64,000 bases of DNA from the NCBI RefSeq assembly GCF_000004075.3, contig NC_026658.2, positions 15,550,075-15,614,074 on the forward strand. The letters are read 5' to 3'. Positions within the stretch are counted from its first letter, which is position 1, and each line of letters begins with the position of its first letter. The translations under genes were made by a program, and so were the position numbers. The notes beneath the pieces were generated by a model, which made no database searches, was not told where the DNA came from, and saw only the letters and a program-made list of their open reading frames with translations. The DNA is from Cucumis sativus. Lineage: Eukaryota; Streptophyta; Magnoliopsida; Cucurbitales; Cucurbitaceae. This document shows, in pieces, positions 39,601 to 50,376 of the stretch.

Positions 39601-42600
39601 GATGTTATTGTCTATGGCAAGGGGTGCTGCGTGGTTGCATCCATATGGAACTGACTGATAGGGTATATCATATATGAGGTTGCGTCCTTATGGAACTGAC
39701 TGGTAGGGTTATGTGGTTTTCTTTGCCTGTGTTTGTAAGGTATCTCCTGTAAACAGCCATTGCAATTCCCAGCACACATACGCATAAACAAGACAATACT
39801 GTTTATTGAACTTCGTCAAATTATAATATATAGTTCCCTTCAATGATTATGAGCCAAATCAGGTAAAGTAGCTAGCTGAAATGATCACAAAAAACAATAA
39901 AGGAAAAACACGAACTTGAGTATTCGAGGGATCCATACTCTCCAGCCTCCACAGCAATGCCTAGACAGCTTCTCAGTGATGCATACCTTCCCTCTGGCTC
40001 CCACTTGATATTCTACTAACCAACCACACAATTTCTGTTTAGGCCCAACTCCACAGCCCATTAATGGCCCTCATTGAGCCGAGGGACAAGCCTTTCTTTC
40101 CCCTTCTCTTATTAGTCTGACCTTACAGTGTTGGTTTTTCTGTTTTTTGCTAAAATGACCTAGGCAGTCTGAAATTAGAGAGAAAATGAACCAACCACTC
40201 TTTTCTTTATCTGAGAGGATTAGGATGCGGCTCATACCTCCATTACTTGATGGCTCATACCTCCATTACTTGATTTTTGCAAAGTATCTATATTTGGATT
40301 GCTTAAATTCTTTTTTTAAAATATCCATAGCTATTTGGGCCAACTTCATGCACCTGACCCTATAACATTTGGGTTGTCCATGAAACTTGTAGGAGATATT
40401 AAATCTTAGGTAGGTGGTCACCATAGATTGAACTCATTGCCTTTTGGCCCTTTATTACGCACATTCCTTGAGGCCAATCCATGATTATATCGTTTTTGAA
40501 CTTTTTGATCCATATGACATAATCCTCACTTTACCATGGTGCAAAAAAGTTGTAGAAGCAAGGTTTCTTGTAGAGGGATTCGAAGGATGTAGCCAGTTCA
40601 AGCATGGTATCTTCACCTTCATTTGATGGACAAGCTTATTGGTTCTCTCTACACTTTGTTGTTTCTGTCAATCAATATGAATTAGTGTTTTTTAAAGCTC
40701 AAGATGCAATAAAGTGCAATAATTTTTTGGGGCTTAAGCGCAAGGTGTAAAATAAAGCATGTTGTTTTAGGCACACTATATATAAAAGCATCATGAAGAA
40801 GAAATAGCATAGTTGAAGTGGAAGCATGAAAAAAAAGACCTTTAAACACAATAACTTTTGCATTTAAGCTTAGTAAAAAAGGAAAAACCTTAATTATTAT
40901 TGTTTTATTAAAGTAATGAACAAGCCCTTGTTCCTAGGGTTTTGAGCTTTGGGGCTTCATAAAGGCATGCCTTATTTTGTAGGCCTCACCTTTTTAAGGC
41001 AAAGTGAACATACATGTGCCTTAAGCCTAGGCATGTGCCCGAAAGTGGAAGGGCCTTTTAACACACTGATATGAATGTATATGTATCTTCTGATAGAACC
41101 CAGATGTATTGAAATATAAAAGATAACAAAGATACAAGATAAAGTTCGAGTTACTTGGACCCTCCCAATCTTGAGACAACTCTCAAGTGCTAATTCACTG
41201 TCGAAATGTTGCCCATCTTCTCCACTCCCCTTTCTCTCTATTTATAACCAACTTTCCTAACAAACTACTCCACTAATTACTAATATACACTTAATATTAC
41301 TCTAAGGTCATTCTTATCACTTTCTCTGTTTCATATTGAAAGGGAAAAAGAAAAAGAAAAAGAAAAATCATGGAGCCCTTTCTTTCCCTTACAAGTCTGT
41401 CATCTCAACGATTGGAAGAACTCCTTAAAAATCCTGTACAATGCAGTCCAAAAAAATTCTGCAGGTTGGACCAGCATTTATAGAGATAGGGAGAAAGAAA
41501 GAGAACGTGGTGCTGATCTTTGGCAGACTGTTAAAAAATTTGGTATCGCCATCCAGTTATTTTTTCAGGAATGTAATTCTACTTGACAGGGTTACTGAGA
41601 AATCACTTTAGAGCTCAAGAGATGAAGGGTTATCCTTGATTGAATCTTCTGATCGTGGGAGGAATCTTTTGCTACTGTTGTTGATATTCCCTTAAACAAG
41701 CTCTTTCCAATAAACTTCAACCAGTCAACAATCTTCCCTACCAGGTTCGTCCACTATGGTCCTTCCTAGGATGAAGAAGAATTCATGGTCCCATTCCCAT
41801 GGCCCGAGTTCAAAAGCTATTTTTGGCATTTCTTTAGGTTTCTGCTCTTTAGAGGTGATTTGAATGTTGGTAGTTGGAGCAATGAGATCCTTGAAGGTAG
41901 ACTTGGCAGAAGGATGAAGAAGTTCAACTAGTTGATGGAGGACTTATCTTTGATTGAGATTCCCCTTTGTTGTGGCAACTTTGATTAGACAAGTGCTCTG
42001 CCTGTCTTCTCCTTTCTCTGATTCTTAGTTAATTCTAAGTGATTAATTAAGTTAAATCTTTTTAGATTAGGCAGAAAACCTTAGGCATACTTCTGACCAT
42101 ACTCTATTTTGCTGGAAACTGGTAGTCTAAAGCGGTGTATCATGCCTTCCAATTTGAGAATATGTGATTTCTTTGTCCATCTCTCTGTTGTTGAGGAGAG
42201 TAAGAAAGAAGTTCTGTGGTTGATTGGCCTGGACCTGTTTTTCTCCAAAAAGATGAAGGTTGTATTGTTTATCCATGCCCAGAAGGCCTTGAGGTGGGGT
42301 GGGGGTGTGGGGGGGGGGGGGGGGGGGAGGTGGTTGTCTCTCCAATCGGACTTTGGGATCAAAACCTTCATTACTACATACATCAAAGGTTGGCCTGATG
42401 AAGTGTTAGATAGTAAATACAGTTCAATTACTATTAGTTTGGTTGTTACTTTTTTATTAAATAGTGCTTTAATTAGTATTTTTTGGATTTAATAGTTATT
42501 TGTTTTATTTTGTTGAAAAGCTATAATAAAACAAATAATAAGATAATTATTTTATTTATTGAAAAGCTAACAAATAATTAGCTACTTTTAGAATTGTACG

Positions 42601-43358
42601 GGGACCTTTGAATATTATTTTGAAGTAGAACACATTGTTTTGGAGAGTAGTCTCACGTCATAGGGATGAGCTTTCCTTGCCAAGGATTTAGTCTATCTCA
42701 AATGAAGCTGGCCTTTGGGCTTGAGGAAGTCGCTGAAAATGAAGCTGGCTAACACAGAAGCCGGGAAAATATGCAAGGCCAATTGGTTGGGTGAGGGAAT
42801 GAAATTTTAGTTCCTCCATTGAATGCTTCTTTCATTCAATTTCTTTAGCAACATATTATATAAATATATTGCTGATGATCGAAATGCTCAGAGACCTTGG
42901 TGGTCGAAGCTTTATGGACGGGAGTTCGTGAGGTCTTTCAAATTGCACTCTAATGTTGTACTCCATCTATTCCGTGAACTAATTACATGAAAGCAATGTC
43001 TTTGTTGACTTTCATTTGTTCTTTCAGCTACCGCCAACACAACTCGAAAATGCTTTAAACAAAACTGCAGCACTCAAGGCGCCTTTGGTTGCTCATGCTA
43101 GCCAACCAAATATCCGATCCACACTCCCAAGGTTTTGTCATAACTATGGCATTTTCATATTCCTTTCTTTTGCTTCTTATGTTAAACAGACAGATTTGCT
43201 TCTTTGTCAGGGCTGTGTTGACTGTTCTAGGAATAACCTTAGATGCTCAGAATACAAGCCAGGTGCAATCAAGTCAGACTAACATGGTGGATTCAAGTAA
43301 CTCGGAGAAGGAGGTTGCAGTCCCAGAGAAATCTAAAGAATCGTCTGTTGCTGGTTGA
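24698..43358 (+). CDS. ESP4: Symplekin/PTA1 homologue (ESP4 type), 27 exons, 1,334 aa
   Basis: Exons: 24698-24915, 25646-25805, 26108-26200, 26348-26450, 26579-26747, 28329-28503, 29060-29182, 29308-29868, 30046-30636, 31352-31420, 33266-33412, 33456-33701, 34176-34223, 34294-34431, 34741-34896, 34997-35059, 35143-35250, 35355-35438, 35639-35686, 37358-37432, 37907-38002, 38078-38158, 38246-38317, 38987-39031, 39108-39191, 43028-43131, 43211-43358. They join to 4,005 nt. Symplekin is the scaffold of the nuclear mRNA cleavage and polyadenylation machinery; Arabidopsis ESP4 (At5g01400, recalled) limits read-through transcripts. The N-terminal HEAT-like region (about 1-345) contains [19 protein letters not shown] and [18 protein letters not shown] Ser-rich, poorly ordered middle has basic clusters GRKRAG (365-370) and GKRARP (385-390), likely nuclear signals. 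The C-terminal symplekin domain spans about 880-1210 ([31 protein letters not shown]). Start: [14 protein letters not shown]; the frame is open upstream to 24512. Several introns hold repeats. Confidence 0.95.
26881..27063 (-). repeat. LTR copy 1 (3' LTR in element orientation)
   Basis: 183-bp repeat matching 28030-28221. It differs by single-base changes and a short ACCCAACT insertion in the other copy. The next bases inward read purine-rich on the minus strand, a weak polypurine tract. Confidence 0.85.
28030..28221 (-). repeat. LTR copy 2 (5' LTR in element orientation)
   Basis: 192-bp repeat matching 26881-27063. It is separated by six bases from the primer-binding site at 28012-28023. 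Confidence 0.85.
32041..32634. mobile_element. MITE-like foldback element in symplekin intron 10
   Basis: The left arm (32041-32150: GGGGAAAGTACCTTTTTGAC, later TAGTTTCTATTTGGTCC and AAATTTTAGTCCTTGAG) matches the reverse complement of the right arm (about 32530-32634: ...CTAAGGACTACACAAAAACTAG... to AAAAAGTATTTTTCCC). The inverted similarity runs over about 110 bp. The centre has further CTAAGTTTTG/TTGAAACCTAAGG inverted pairs, so the whole element can fold back. No reading frame is present. Confidence 0.72.
35785..36500 (-). mobile_element. Probable LINE 3' end fragment in symplekin intron 19
   Basis: On the minus strand the sequence ends ...GGTCTCATATTCTATCATTAA...GGCTTGTCTGTGTTTCAAG followed by an A-rich tail (complement of the T run near 35786). 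This is the style of plant LINE 3' tails that I know from cucurbit DNA. No intact domain could be read further upstream, so the extent is uncertain. The intron (35687-37357) is large compared with its neighbours. Confidence 0.35.
39325..39353. repeat. (AAAG)n microsatellite
   Basis: About six AAAG/GAAA units follow GAAGTAAG in symplekin intron 25. Confidence 0.85.
39630..39720. repeat. Diverged direct repeat
   Basis: GGTTGCATCCATATGGAACT and GGTTGCGTCCTTATGGAACT, each followed by GACTGRTAGGGT, occur about 44 bp apart. Both are in symplekin intron 25 next to a stretch (39430-39620) that reads like a damaged coding remnant of unknown origin. Confidence 0.6.
40229..40274. repeat. 23-bp perfect tandem duplication
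   Basis: GGCTCATACCTCCATTACTT plus GAT occurs twice in direct succession inside the long symplekin intron 25. Confidence 0.9.
40690..41060. repeat. Interspersed repeat with GGCTTAAGCGCAAGG core
   Basis: The left part contains GGGGCTTAAGCGCAAGGTG and the right part contains TGCCTTAAGCCTAGGCATG in partly inverted form. Sequences of this style are scattered in many plant genomes. The class is not certain (SINE or foldback). It lies in symplekin intron 25. Confidence 0.35.
41460..42040 (+). mobile_element. Degenerate LINE fragment (endonuclease region)
   Basis: In shifting plus-strand frames I read [20 protein letters not shown], then MKKFN, a stop, and [20 protein letters not shown] (the last W is a stop in the actual sequence). 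This matches the plant LINE apurinic endonuclease pattern GDFNVVR...F...I...L.DLPL.G..FTWSN. Stops and frameshifts are frequent, so it is dead. No reverse transcriptase block was found. It lies inside symplekin intron 25 in the same direction as the gene. Confidence 0.6.
42309..42327. repeat. Poly(G) run of 19
   Basis: Nineteen consecutive G residues are flanked by further G-rich sequence (42295-42335) in otherwise AT-rich intronic DNA. This is a possible G-quadruplex former on the sense strand of the symplekin transcript and a likely place for length error. Confidence 0.9.
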
Positions 43359-44089
43359 GACATGTTGGGATCGATTATTTTGATTCACATCCTTCACCGA
43401 GTTCCATGTGCATCAAGTCCAAAACTGAGCAACTTTCTCACACAGACAAGATTTTTCTCCCAACAATCTTTTCTTCTAATGTCAGAAGGGAGCTTTCATT
43501 TTCAGCTGAGAGTAAACATCATTCCATTCAAAAATCATATAATCAAGAAATAGAGAGTTCTCATCTTATGAATGTGGGGAAGAGCATTTCTCAATAGTGT
43601 AATAGTTAATAAACATGTGAGAATGGATGTACGAATGATTTCATACAAAGAACCATAAAAATATTTTTAATGAATGGAACAACCTGATTTGCTTAGAATT
43701 AAATTGATGCAAATTATAACTTTTATAACTAATATTGTCAAAAGAAAATTGAAAGATTGTGTAAAGTGGAATTATCGTTTAAATTGATATAACTTCTAAG
43801 TTTTATTAGAATATATTATATTTTCTTAATTGAAACAATATCATTATAGTTTCCTAAGTGTGTGATAGATATGTATATCTTTTAATTATAACCAACGTGG
43901 AAGCATATTTAATTATACATCTAATTTCATGGAAAAAAAGGGGCACTTCCAAAAAAAAAAATATAATATGTTATAAATAATTCTATACAATACACATTTA
44001 CTGTTTGCAAAAATGACAAAATCAAAGTTCATCACACATATAAGATGTAAAATATCACAAATGTCCTTGCTACTAATATATATTTGTTA

Positions 44090-44300
44090 CACTCGATTCG
44101 TTTGATACATTTGATTTTTTGATACTATTTGGATCTTGATATATTTGATGCATATGATACTTTTTAATACTTTCGATATCTTTTGATATATCTGAAACAC
44201 TTTGATATTCTTAATACTCTCTGTTACACTTGATTATTCACTTGTATCCTCAACAAATTTGATATGTTTGATCAATATGTTGATACACTTGAACCACTGC
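44090..44300. repeat. Degenerate TTTGATA-type minisatellite
   Basis: Words such as TTTGATAC, TTGATATATTTGATGC, CTTTTGATATATCTG and ACTTTGATATTC recur every 10-20 bp without a strict period. Looks like a decayed simple repeat. Confidence 0.55.
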
Positions 44301-46603
44301 AGATAAACTTAGTATTCTTTACTAATAGACACTTTATTTGATTATACCCATTTGATTTGATTTGATTGATATCATTTAGTCTCAATTAGCTTTATGACTA
44401 TTAGATTATTTTATCATATACAAGTTATTGTTACTATTTAGAAATTTAGAAGAATGTCAAAAATCAAATGAGACATAAAGTATAAAGATGAGAATGAAAA
44501 AAATTATTCTTACTATATATTTGAAAATAAAAGAAAACTTCTTTTAGTTGTTTTGCTTTAAGAGTGTCCAAACAAAACTACAAGAACAGGTAGCATATAG
44601 ATTGATTTTGTTTCTTGAAGCATATAGCTTGACATTAAAATGAAGATAAGTTTCTTCGAAGCTTTTTTAATGCTTCTATTCTAAGACTTTTCCAATAATA
44701 TGAAATTTGATTAACATTTCAATTTCATAATCACTTTTACACATTTTCTTTAGAATAGACTATAGATAATAGACTTCCAACATTGATAAACTTTGATAAA
44801 TTTTGTTATATTTGCATTTTTTTATAAAATGTTTGCTATCTATGTTAATATTTTAAATCTAATTGCGATTTTGCCAACTTATCTTTTTTAAAAATTTCAT
44901 CTATTAAAGCTTATTGTTGCGGTTTAAATTTCACGATTAGGGTAAAATGTTTCCTTCATACCATAACAACATTAATTTTGTTTACATTAAGGAATTAGAA
45001 TGTGAAATGAAAAAGAAAGTTAGACCTACACAACTAATATGATGCTTATCGTCCGATTTTAAATAAGATAAAAGAAATAGCATGAAAACTTTAAGATTTG
45101 AGAGTGAGAATTGACTTGTACTTTCCTCGTAGCTATAATAAATTTATTTACAAGAATATATTACCTAGGTCTATGTTTAATTTCGTAGAATTTATTCTCC
45201 TTCGAGTTGGGGTATGCCTCTTTAGTTACTTTATGAATCGAAGAATGAATAGACATATTTCATTAGTCATTTCGTTAGACTTGTTTAAGGCCAAAGACAT
45301 CGATTTGGGTCCAAAGCTTGTTAGTTTTGTCTTAGGGTGCCACTTTTGGGGAAAAAACATGTTATTTTCTTTATCGTGTTATTTTCATTTTAAGTTGGTC
45401 CAAAATCACTTATTACAATTACTTAATTTAATAAAAATTGCATCAAATGAGAAAAATATTTAGAAGAAAAAAAAAAGCTCATAACACCTATTTTTTTCAT
45501 ATTGTAAATATGACAAAATTAATAATATCATATGACTATTAGACAGTAATCATAAGGTTATCGACTTTTAAATTACATAGATTCTATTATCAATTTTTTA
45601 AAAGTTATGTTTCATGGCCAAAAGTGGATGTGTGGACCAATCCTCTACTTAATTTTCCAATTATGCTCCACATGTTCCATATTCCATCTCTCTCCTTTCA
45701 ATTCCTAATTTAAAGAAAGAAAAAACCTACAAATAAAAAGAAAAAAAGATTCATGTGATAAATTGAAATACATAAAATTAAGTAGTATCAATCAATTTTT
45801 GCATGTTCTTAAATAATAAACATTTTTCCAACAACGAAAATTAAGTTCTTAGAACTTTCTACTTTTCTTGTTTTAAAGACCTATAAAAACTTGAGTTTTC
45901 ATTTTGATAACACTCATGAAATGCAAACACCAATACAACTAAAACCATTAGATATGTAATGGGATCAATAATGTGTTCATAAAAATTTTCTTGGCTAAGT
46001 TGGTGAAGGACTCAACTGCCCCAAATTGCATCTCTCCTAATAACAATCAAATGTTGATTCCAAAACCTATCCCTTCAGATTCTATTGACCACTCATTTTA
46101 AATTAATTACATATTATTTGTATTGTTTTTCACTCATATCTTTAATAATATAAAATAACGTTTAATTATATTTAAAAAAAATTATTTTAAACGATAAAGT
46201 TTGTGAAAACATTTACAAATATAACAAGATATACATTATAGGCAATCAATTATATTAAACAAAATTATTTTAAATAACAAAATTTGCAAGTATGACAAAA
46301 TATCATAATTTATCCATATCTATCTGTCGTGATCTATTTATGGTCTACCTAATCCTGATATTCATAATTTAATTTGGAGAAGTGAGATGAATTTATATGT
46401 TTACAAAAATATGGTTATAGTGAAAGGATTTCAACCCAAATTATAAACTAAAGGTGAAGATATCATTTTATACTTCTAATAAATAATTCTCATTTATTTT
46501 TTATTGTCTAATTTTAGCCCTTCAATCTTAAATTTAGTTGTTTAAGATTAATTTTTATTACCACTAATAAAATAATAAGAATATTTTTCATTTAAGAAAT
46601 AAC

Positions 46604-47350
46604 TGTTGTAGGTTTTTTTGGGTAAAATATTAGAAACGTAGTTGTCCAACGTAAAAATGGATTAGGAAAATTATGGGTTTGTCTTACATTAAAAGAGTTT
46701 AGGAAAGTTACGAGTTTTTCCTACATTAAAAAGATTTTTGAAAGTCATGAGCCGTAAAAAGAGCCCACGCTTTTGGTTTTTAATTGTCTTAGTTAGAAAC
46801 ACTTTAAATATTAGAAATTTCTTTTGTATATATTCTCTAGTCGGAGAGTGGAAAATGTGTGATTTGTCAAAAGCTTTGAGTGAGTTTTCTTGTAATCAGG
46901 GTTTGAGATAGAGAAAACTATTTTTTGTAGCAATTTTTCATATAGTGACTTTTTTTTCTTCATGGTTTTTCTCCAATTTGAGATCAGTTTTCAACGTAGA
47001 TTCTTGTGTTTTCAGCTTTTATTGATTTCTCTTAATTTTCTATATTATTTTCCTCATTATTTCCCGCAATAGAAGTGAGAAGGGTTTCCCCAACGAGTGA
47101 TATTAAAGTCATTCCCCTTAACTTTATAATAATTTCAGTAGGATCCTCACAGATGTCAAAAATCAAAGATGTAGTTAGAGCATCGAAAGTCGTTAATCAT
47201 AATGAGATCTATAGTCGAACTCTATTGGATAGATGATGTATGTTAGGAACAAGAGTTAGCCTAGATAAATTAAAGTTAGGTAGAAGCAAGACTATTTAAG
47301 AGGAGGCTAGCTAGATTGATGGTACTTTGTTCGAGGGAATGATTGTTGGG
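46604..47350 (+). mobile_element. Truncated Copia-type LTR retrotransposon 5' end
   Basis: A likely LTR runs from TGTTG at 46604 to CCCCAACGA at about 47096. The termini match TGTTG...CAACA except for one change. Inside are promoter-like and leader-like sequences (TATATATTCTCTAGTCGGAG near 46827). Directly after it, at about 47098-47110, comes TGATATTAAAGTC, which fits the tRNA-Met primer site TGGTATCAGAGC with three transition-type changes. An ATG at 47153 opens a short frame (MSKIKDVVRASKVV...) that soon stops, as a damaged gag start would. No pol or second LTR was found, so the rest is deleted. Confidence 0.65.
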
Positions 47351-50300
47351 ATTGCAGTGCAGCTAAAGTTCCAAATCAATTAGATAAGAGAATAAATCTT
47401 TGGTACATAAGTGAAGACTACTATATATCCTCATTGTTACTGTGTGTTTTGGAGGGGTACAAAAAACAAAGGCAAGAAAGTGTATACATACAGAAAAGCA
47501 AATAATACCATACCATAGTGAATGTATTTACTAAAGAGATGGTGGTAGAGAGCAAAATAGTATTTAAAAATGAAATATCAAAGGAATTGTAATAAAATAT
47601 AATCCTCAATAAATGAATATTGTATAAGCTATTATCTAAATCTCAACCTCAATCATAACAAAAGGTCAAATGTTCAAACGAATCCTTCTTCCAATCAAAG
47701 AATCTTACAGAAATATTAACACGTACTTGAATTCAAGAATTGTTCATCATTGCAATTTGACAAAAATCAAATCTATATTTATATACAATTTTAAAATGTC
47801 GGTCCACTAAATAATAGTTCTAAATAAATAATGTTTATAATATTTTTATTTTTATTTCACTCTCTCTTTTTTCTTCTTCTTATAGATAGTTTAATTGAAT
47901 GTGACCATAATTATGTTACGCCTAATTATTAAATTGGGACATATACAAAAAGAAAAAAAAAAAGGTGATTATTATTATTTGAATACTTCTTTTAATAGGT
48001 ATTTGATTATTAAGATATTGGCCATTGGCGTGGAGGAATATATATATATATCTAATTATTGTTTTTCTACTTTCTTCTATATAATGAGTAGAAATTGTTG
48101 TTATTCTATAGTACAAAAATTGTCGATTTTCAACATATATATATATATATTGTTTTAAATTTAAAAGAAAGAATAACTCTTAATTATTATACAAGTGTAT
48201 ATTGAAGAAAAAAAAGTTAAAAACAAGGGAGAGGGGCACACATTGGTAGTGAATTCTATGTTCATATTGTTTTATGTTTTCTTTATAAAAAAAAATACAT
48301 ACTTTTGTTATATTGAAAATCAAATCACATTCTAGAAATATTAATAATTAACTATGTATATATCAAAATATTTAACGCGCCAACATTTAACTTTTAGACT
48401 TCATAAACAAAAATACTATTTATCCTATACATTCGAGTTTCATAATATATCTATGCGCTCTTGGAGATTTAACTATGTGATTATAAAGGGAAGAAGAAGA
48501 AACGATAAGTGATTAAAGGAAAATTAAAGCAATTTATGAGATGGAGGGAGGATGATATTTTTTCCTACCAAAATAGTGAATTCAAGACATTTGAATGTCA
48601 TGTGAATTTAGAAAAACAAAATAAATTGTAAAAAGTTGTGAAGATATGATAGCATTTAAAAATAAATACTTTTACTTTGATATTTGATGGAAAATAAAGT
48701 TTTGTACTCAGATAAGAATCTTGGGAAAAGAAAACTTTTATTGCAAAATATTCACAATACAAAGCTCTTTTATTTTTACACTAAAGACTTTTCTAGGCAG
48801 ACTCTATAAGAACATATACAAGCACAAACTTACAAGCTTCCTCTGTTGAGATATATAGACCTACACAAAATAATAATAATAAATAAATTAAATAAAACTT
48901 GCCCTAAAAAAATAAAATTATTTTAAATAACAAAACTTACCTTATATATAAATATAGTCAATCACGATTTATCAAATTTATGATTAGAGATAGACATAGA
49001 TAGTAATCTATTTGAGTCTACTATCGTCGATCGTAGATATATCGTGATATTTTGTTATATTTTATAAATATTACGTTATGTTGCTATATATATAAAAATA
49101 TAAAATATAAAATAAAATGATTGCAAACAAAAATATGTAAGTACAAAATATACAGATTTGATTGATAGCTAGCATGAACATTAAATTAACGAAGTAATAT
49201 AAGTATTTAAAAGTAGGCCAATTTTCTAATTATAAAGTAGATGGAATATTAGATAACGAGTCCTCCAAATATTTTAGACACGTCAAAACAAGAAAATAAT
49301 TGTAAATGATAAAAATATAAAAATAACTCAAAATTTTAGATGTCACCATTATACATTAATCGAATATAAAATTTCACCCTATTTTAATTGATTTTACTAT
49401 ATCCAAAAATATCCCTTAGAAACTATTATATTTAAGTAAAATGAATTTGAAAATTCATGAACTTTACTTGAAAATTAAAAAACAAACAGTACCCATTAAG
49501 TATAGTGAATTAGAGATTAAATAGACAAAACAAATGTATAAAACTTAGAGAAATTAATTAACAAACCCCGACAAACAAAAAGATAATATTTATTTCCAAA
49601 TATTAACATAAACTCACACAGTTTGATCAAGAAAAGAAAAAGAAATAAAAGTAAAAACTCAGGTATCAAATAGTACACAACTGGGCATCATGACTAAATT
49701 CTCCACCACAATATATTGTACCTTTGAACTAATATATATATATATATATATATATATGTAAGTATACTTATATTTTGGTATTTTTATTCTCAATCTCGGT
49801 TTCTTTTGGTGATTCTGTAGTTTAAACATATTGTATATGAAGAAATTATGCCCCACTAACCCAGGAAGACTATAAACACACACACATGCATATGAGCATA
49901 TTTATAATTTGAATAATGAATAGTGTGATAAAAGATTAGGGATCTAATTGAGTGTTATGTTTTCTTTTAAAAAAGAAAAAGAAAAAGAAAAACAGTTAAG
50001 AGAGAGTTTTGGTGGGTGTGGAGTGTGGACATACACACACACCATAATTAGGTGTATCCATCATTTTTTTGTTTGTTGTTGTAAGCGTGACGACATGTCG
50101 ACGATACCAATGACACAAAATTAAAATCGCGTGAAAGGATAAAGACGACACTGCACCACTATACTCAATTAACAAAACTCTACACACACACGCACGCACA
50201 AAAAAAAAAATCCCTCAAATAATATTTTTACGCTTTCATACACAAACAAACAACATCCCAGCTATAATTCACACCCATTATTTGACGTTCAAATTCCTCC

Positions 50301-50376
50301 CTCCTCTCCTTTTCTTTCTCTCATAACCAAATATCCATTAATAATCGCCCCGATCTTTTTCGGAATTTTCCGCGCT

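Larger units (their letters stand above)
43359..50376. other. AT-rich spacer between the symplekin and trihelix genes
   Basis: About 43359-43690 is likely the symplekin 3' UTR. At 44090-44300 there is a degenerate run of TTGATA/GATACACTTGAT words. The stretches at 44755-44880, 46200-46330 and 48950-49080 resemble the TATCA/TGATAG foldback family. A Copia 5' end lies at 46604-47350. The 121-aa open frame at 45098-45463 resembles nothing I know. A (TA)n run sits at 49732-49757. No other gene is supported. Confidence 0.6.

Noticed and set aside
42109..42492. 127-aa plus-strand open frame across the poly(G) run
   Set aside because: The glycine stretch comes from the homopolymer and the region is inside a repeat-filled symplekin intron; no domain seen.
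45098..45463. 121-aa plus-strand open frame
   Set aside because: AT-rich, no recognisable domain, no splice or promoter context; likely chance.
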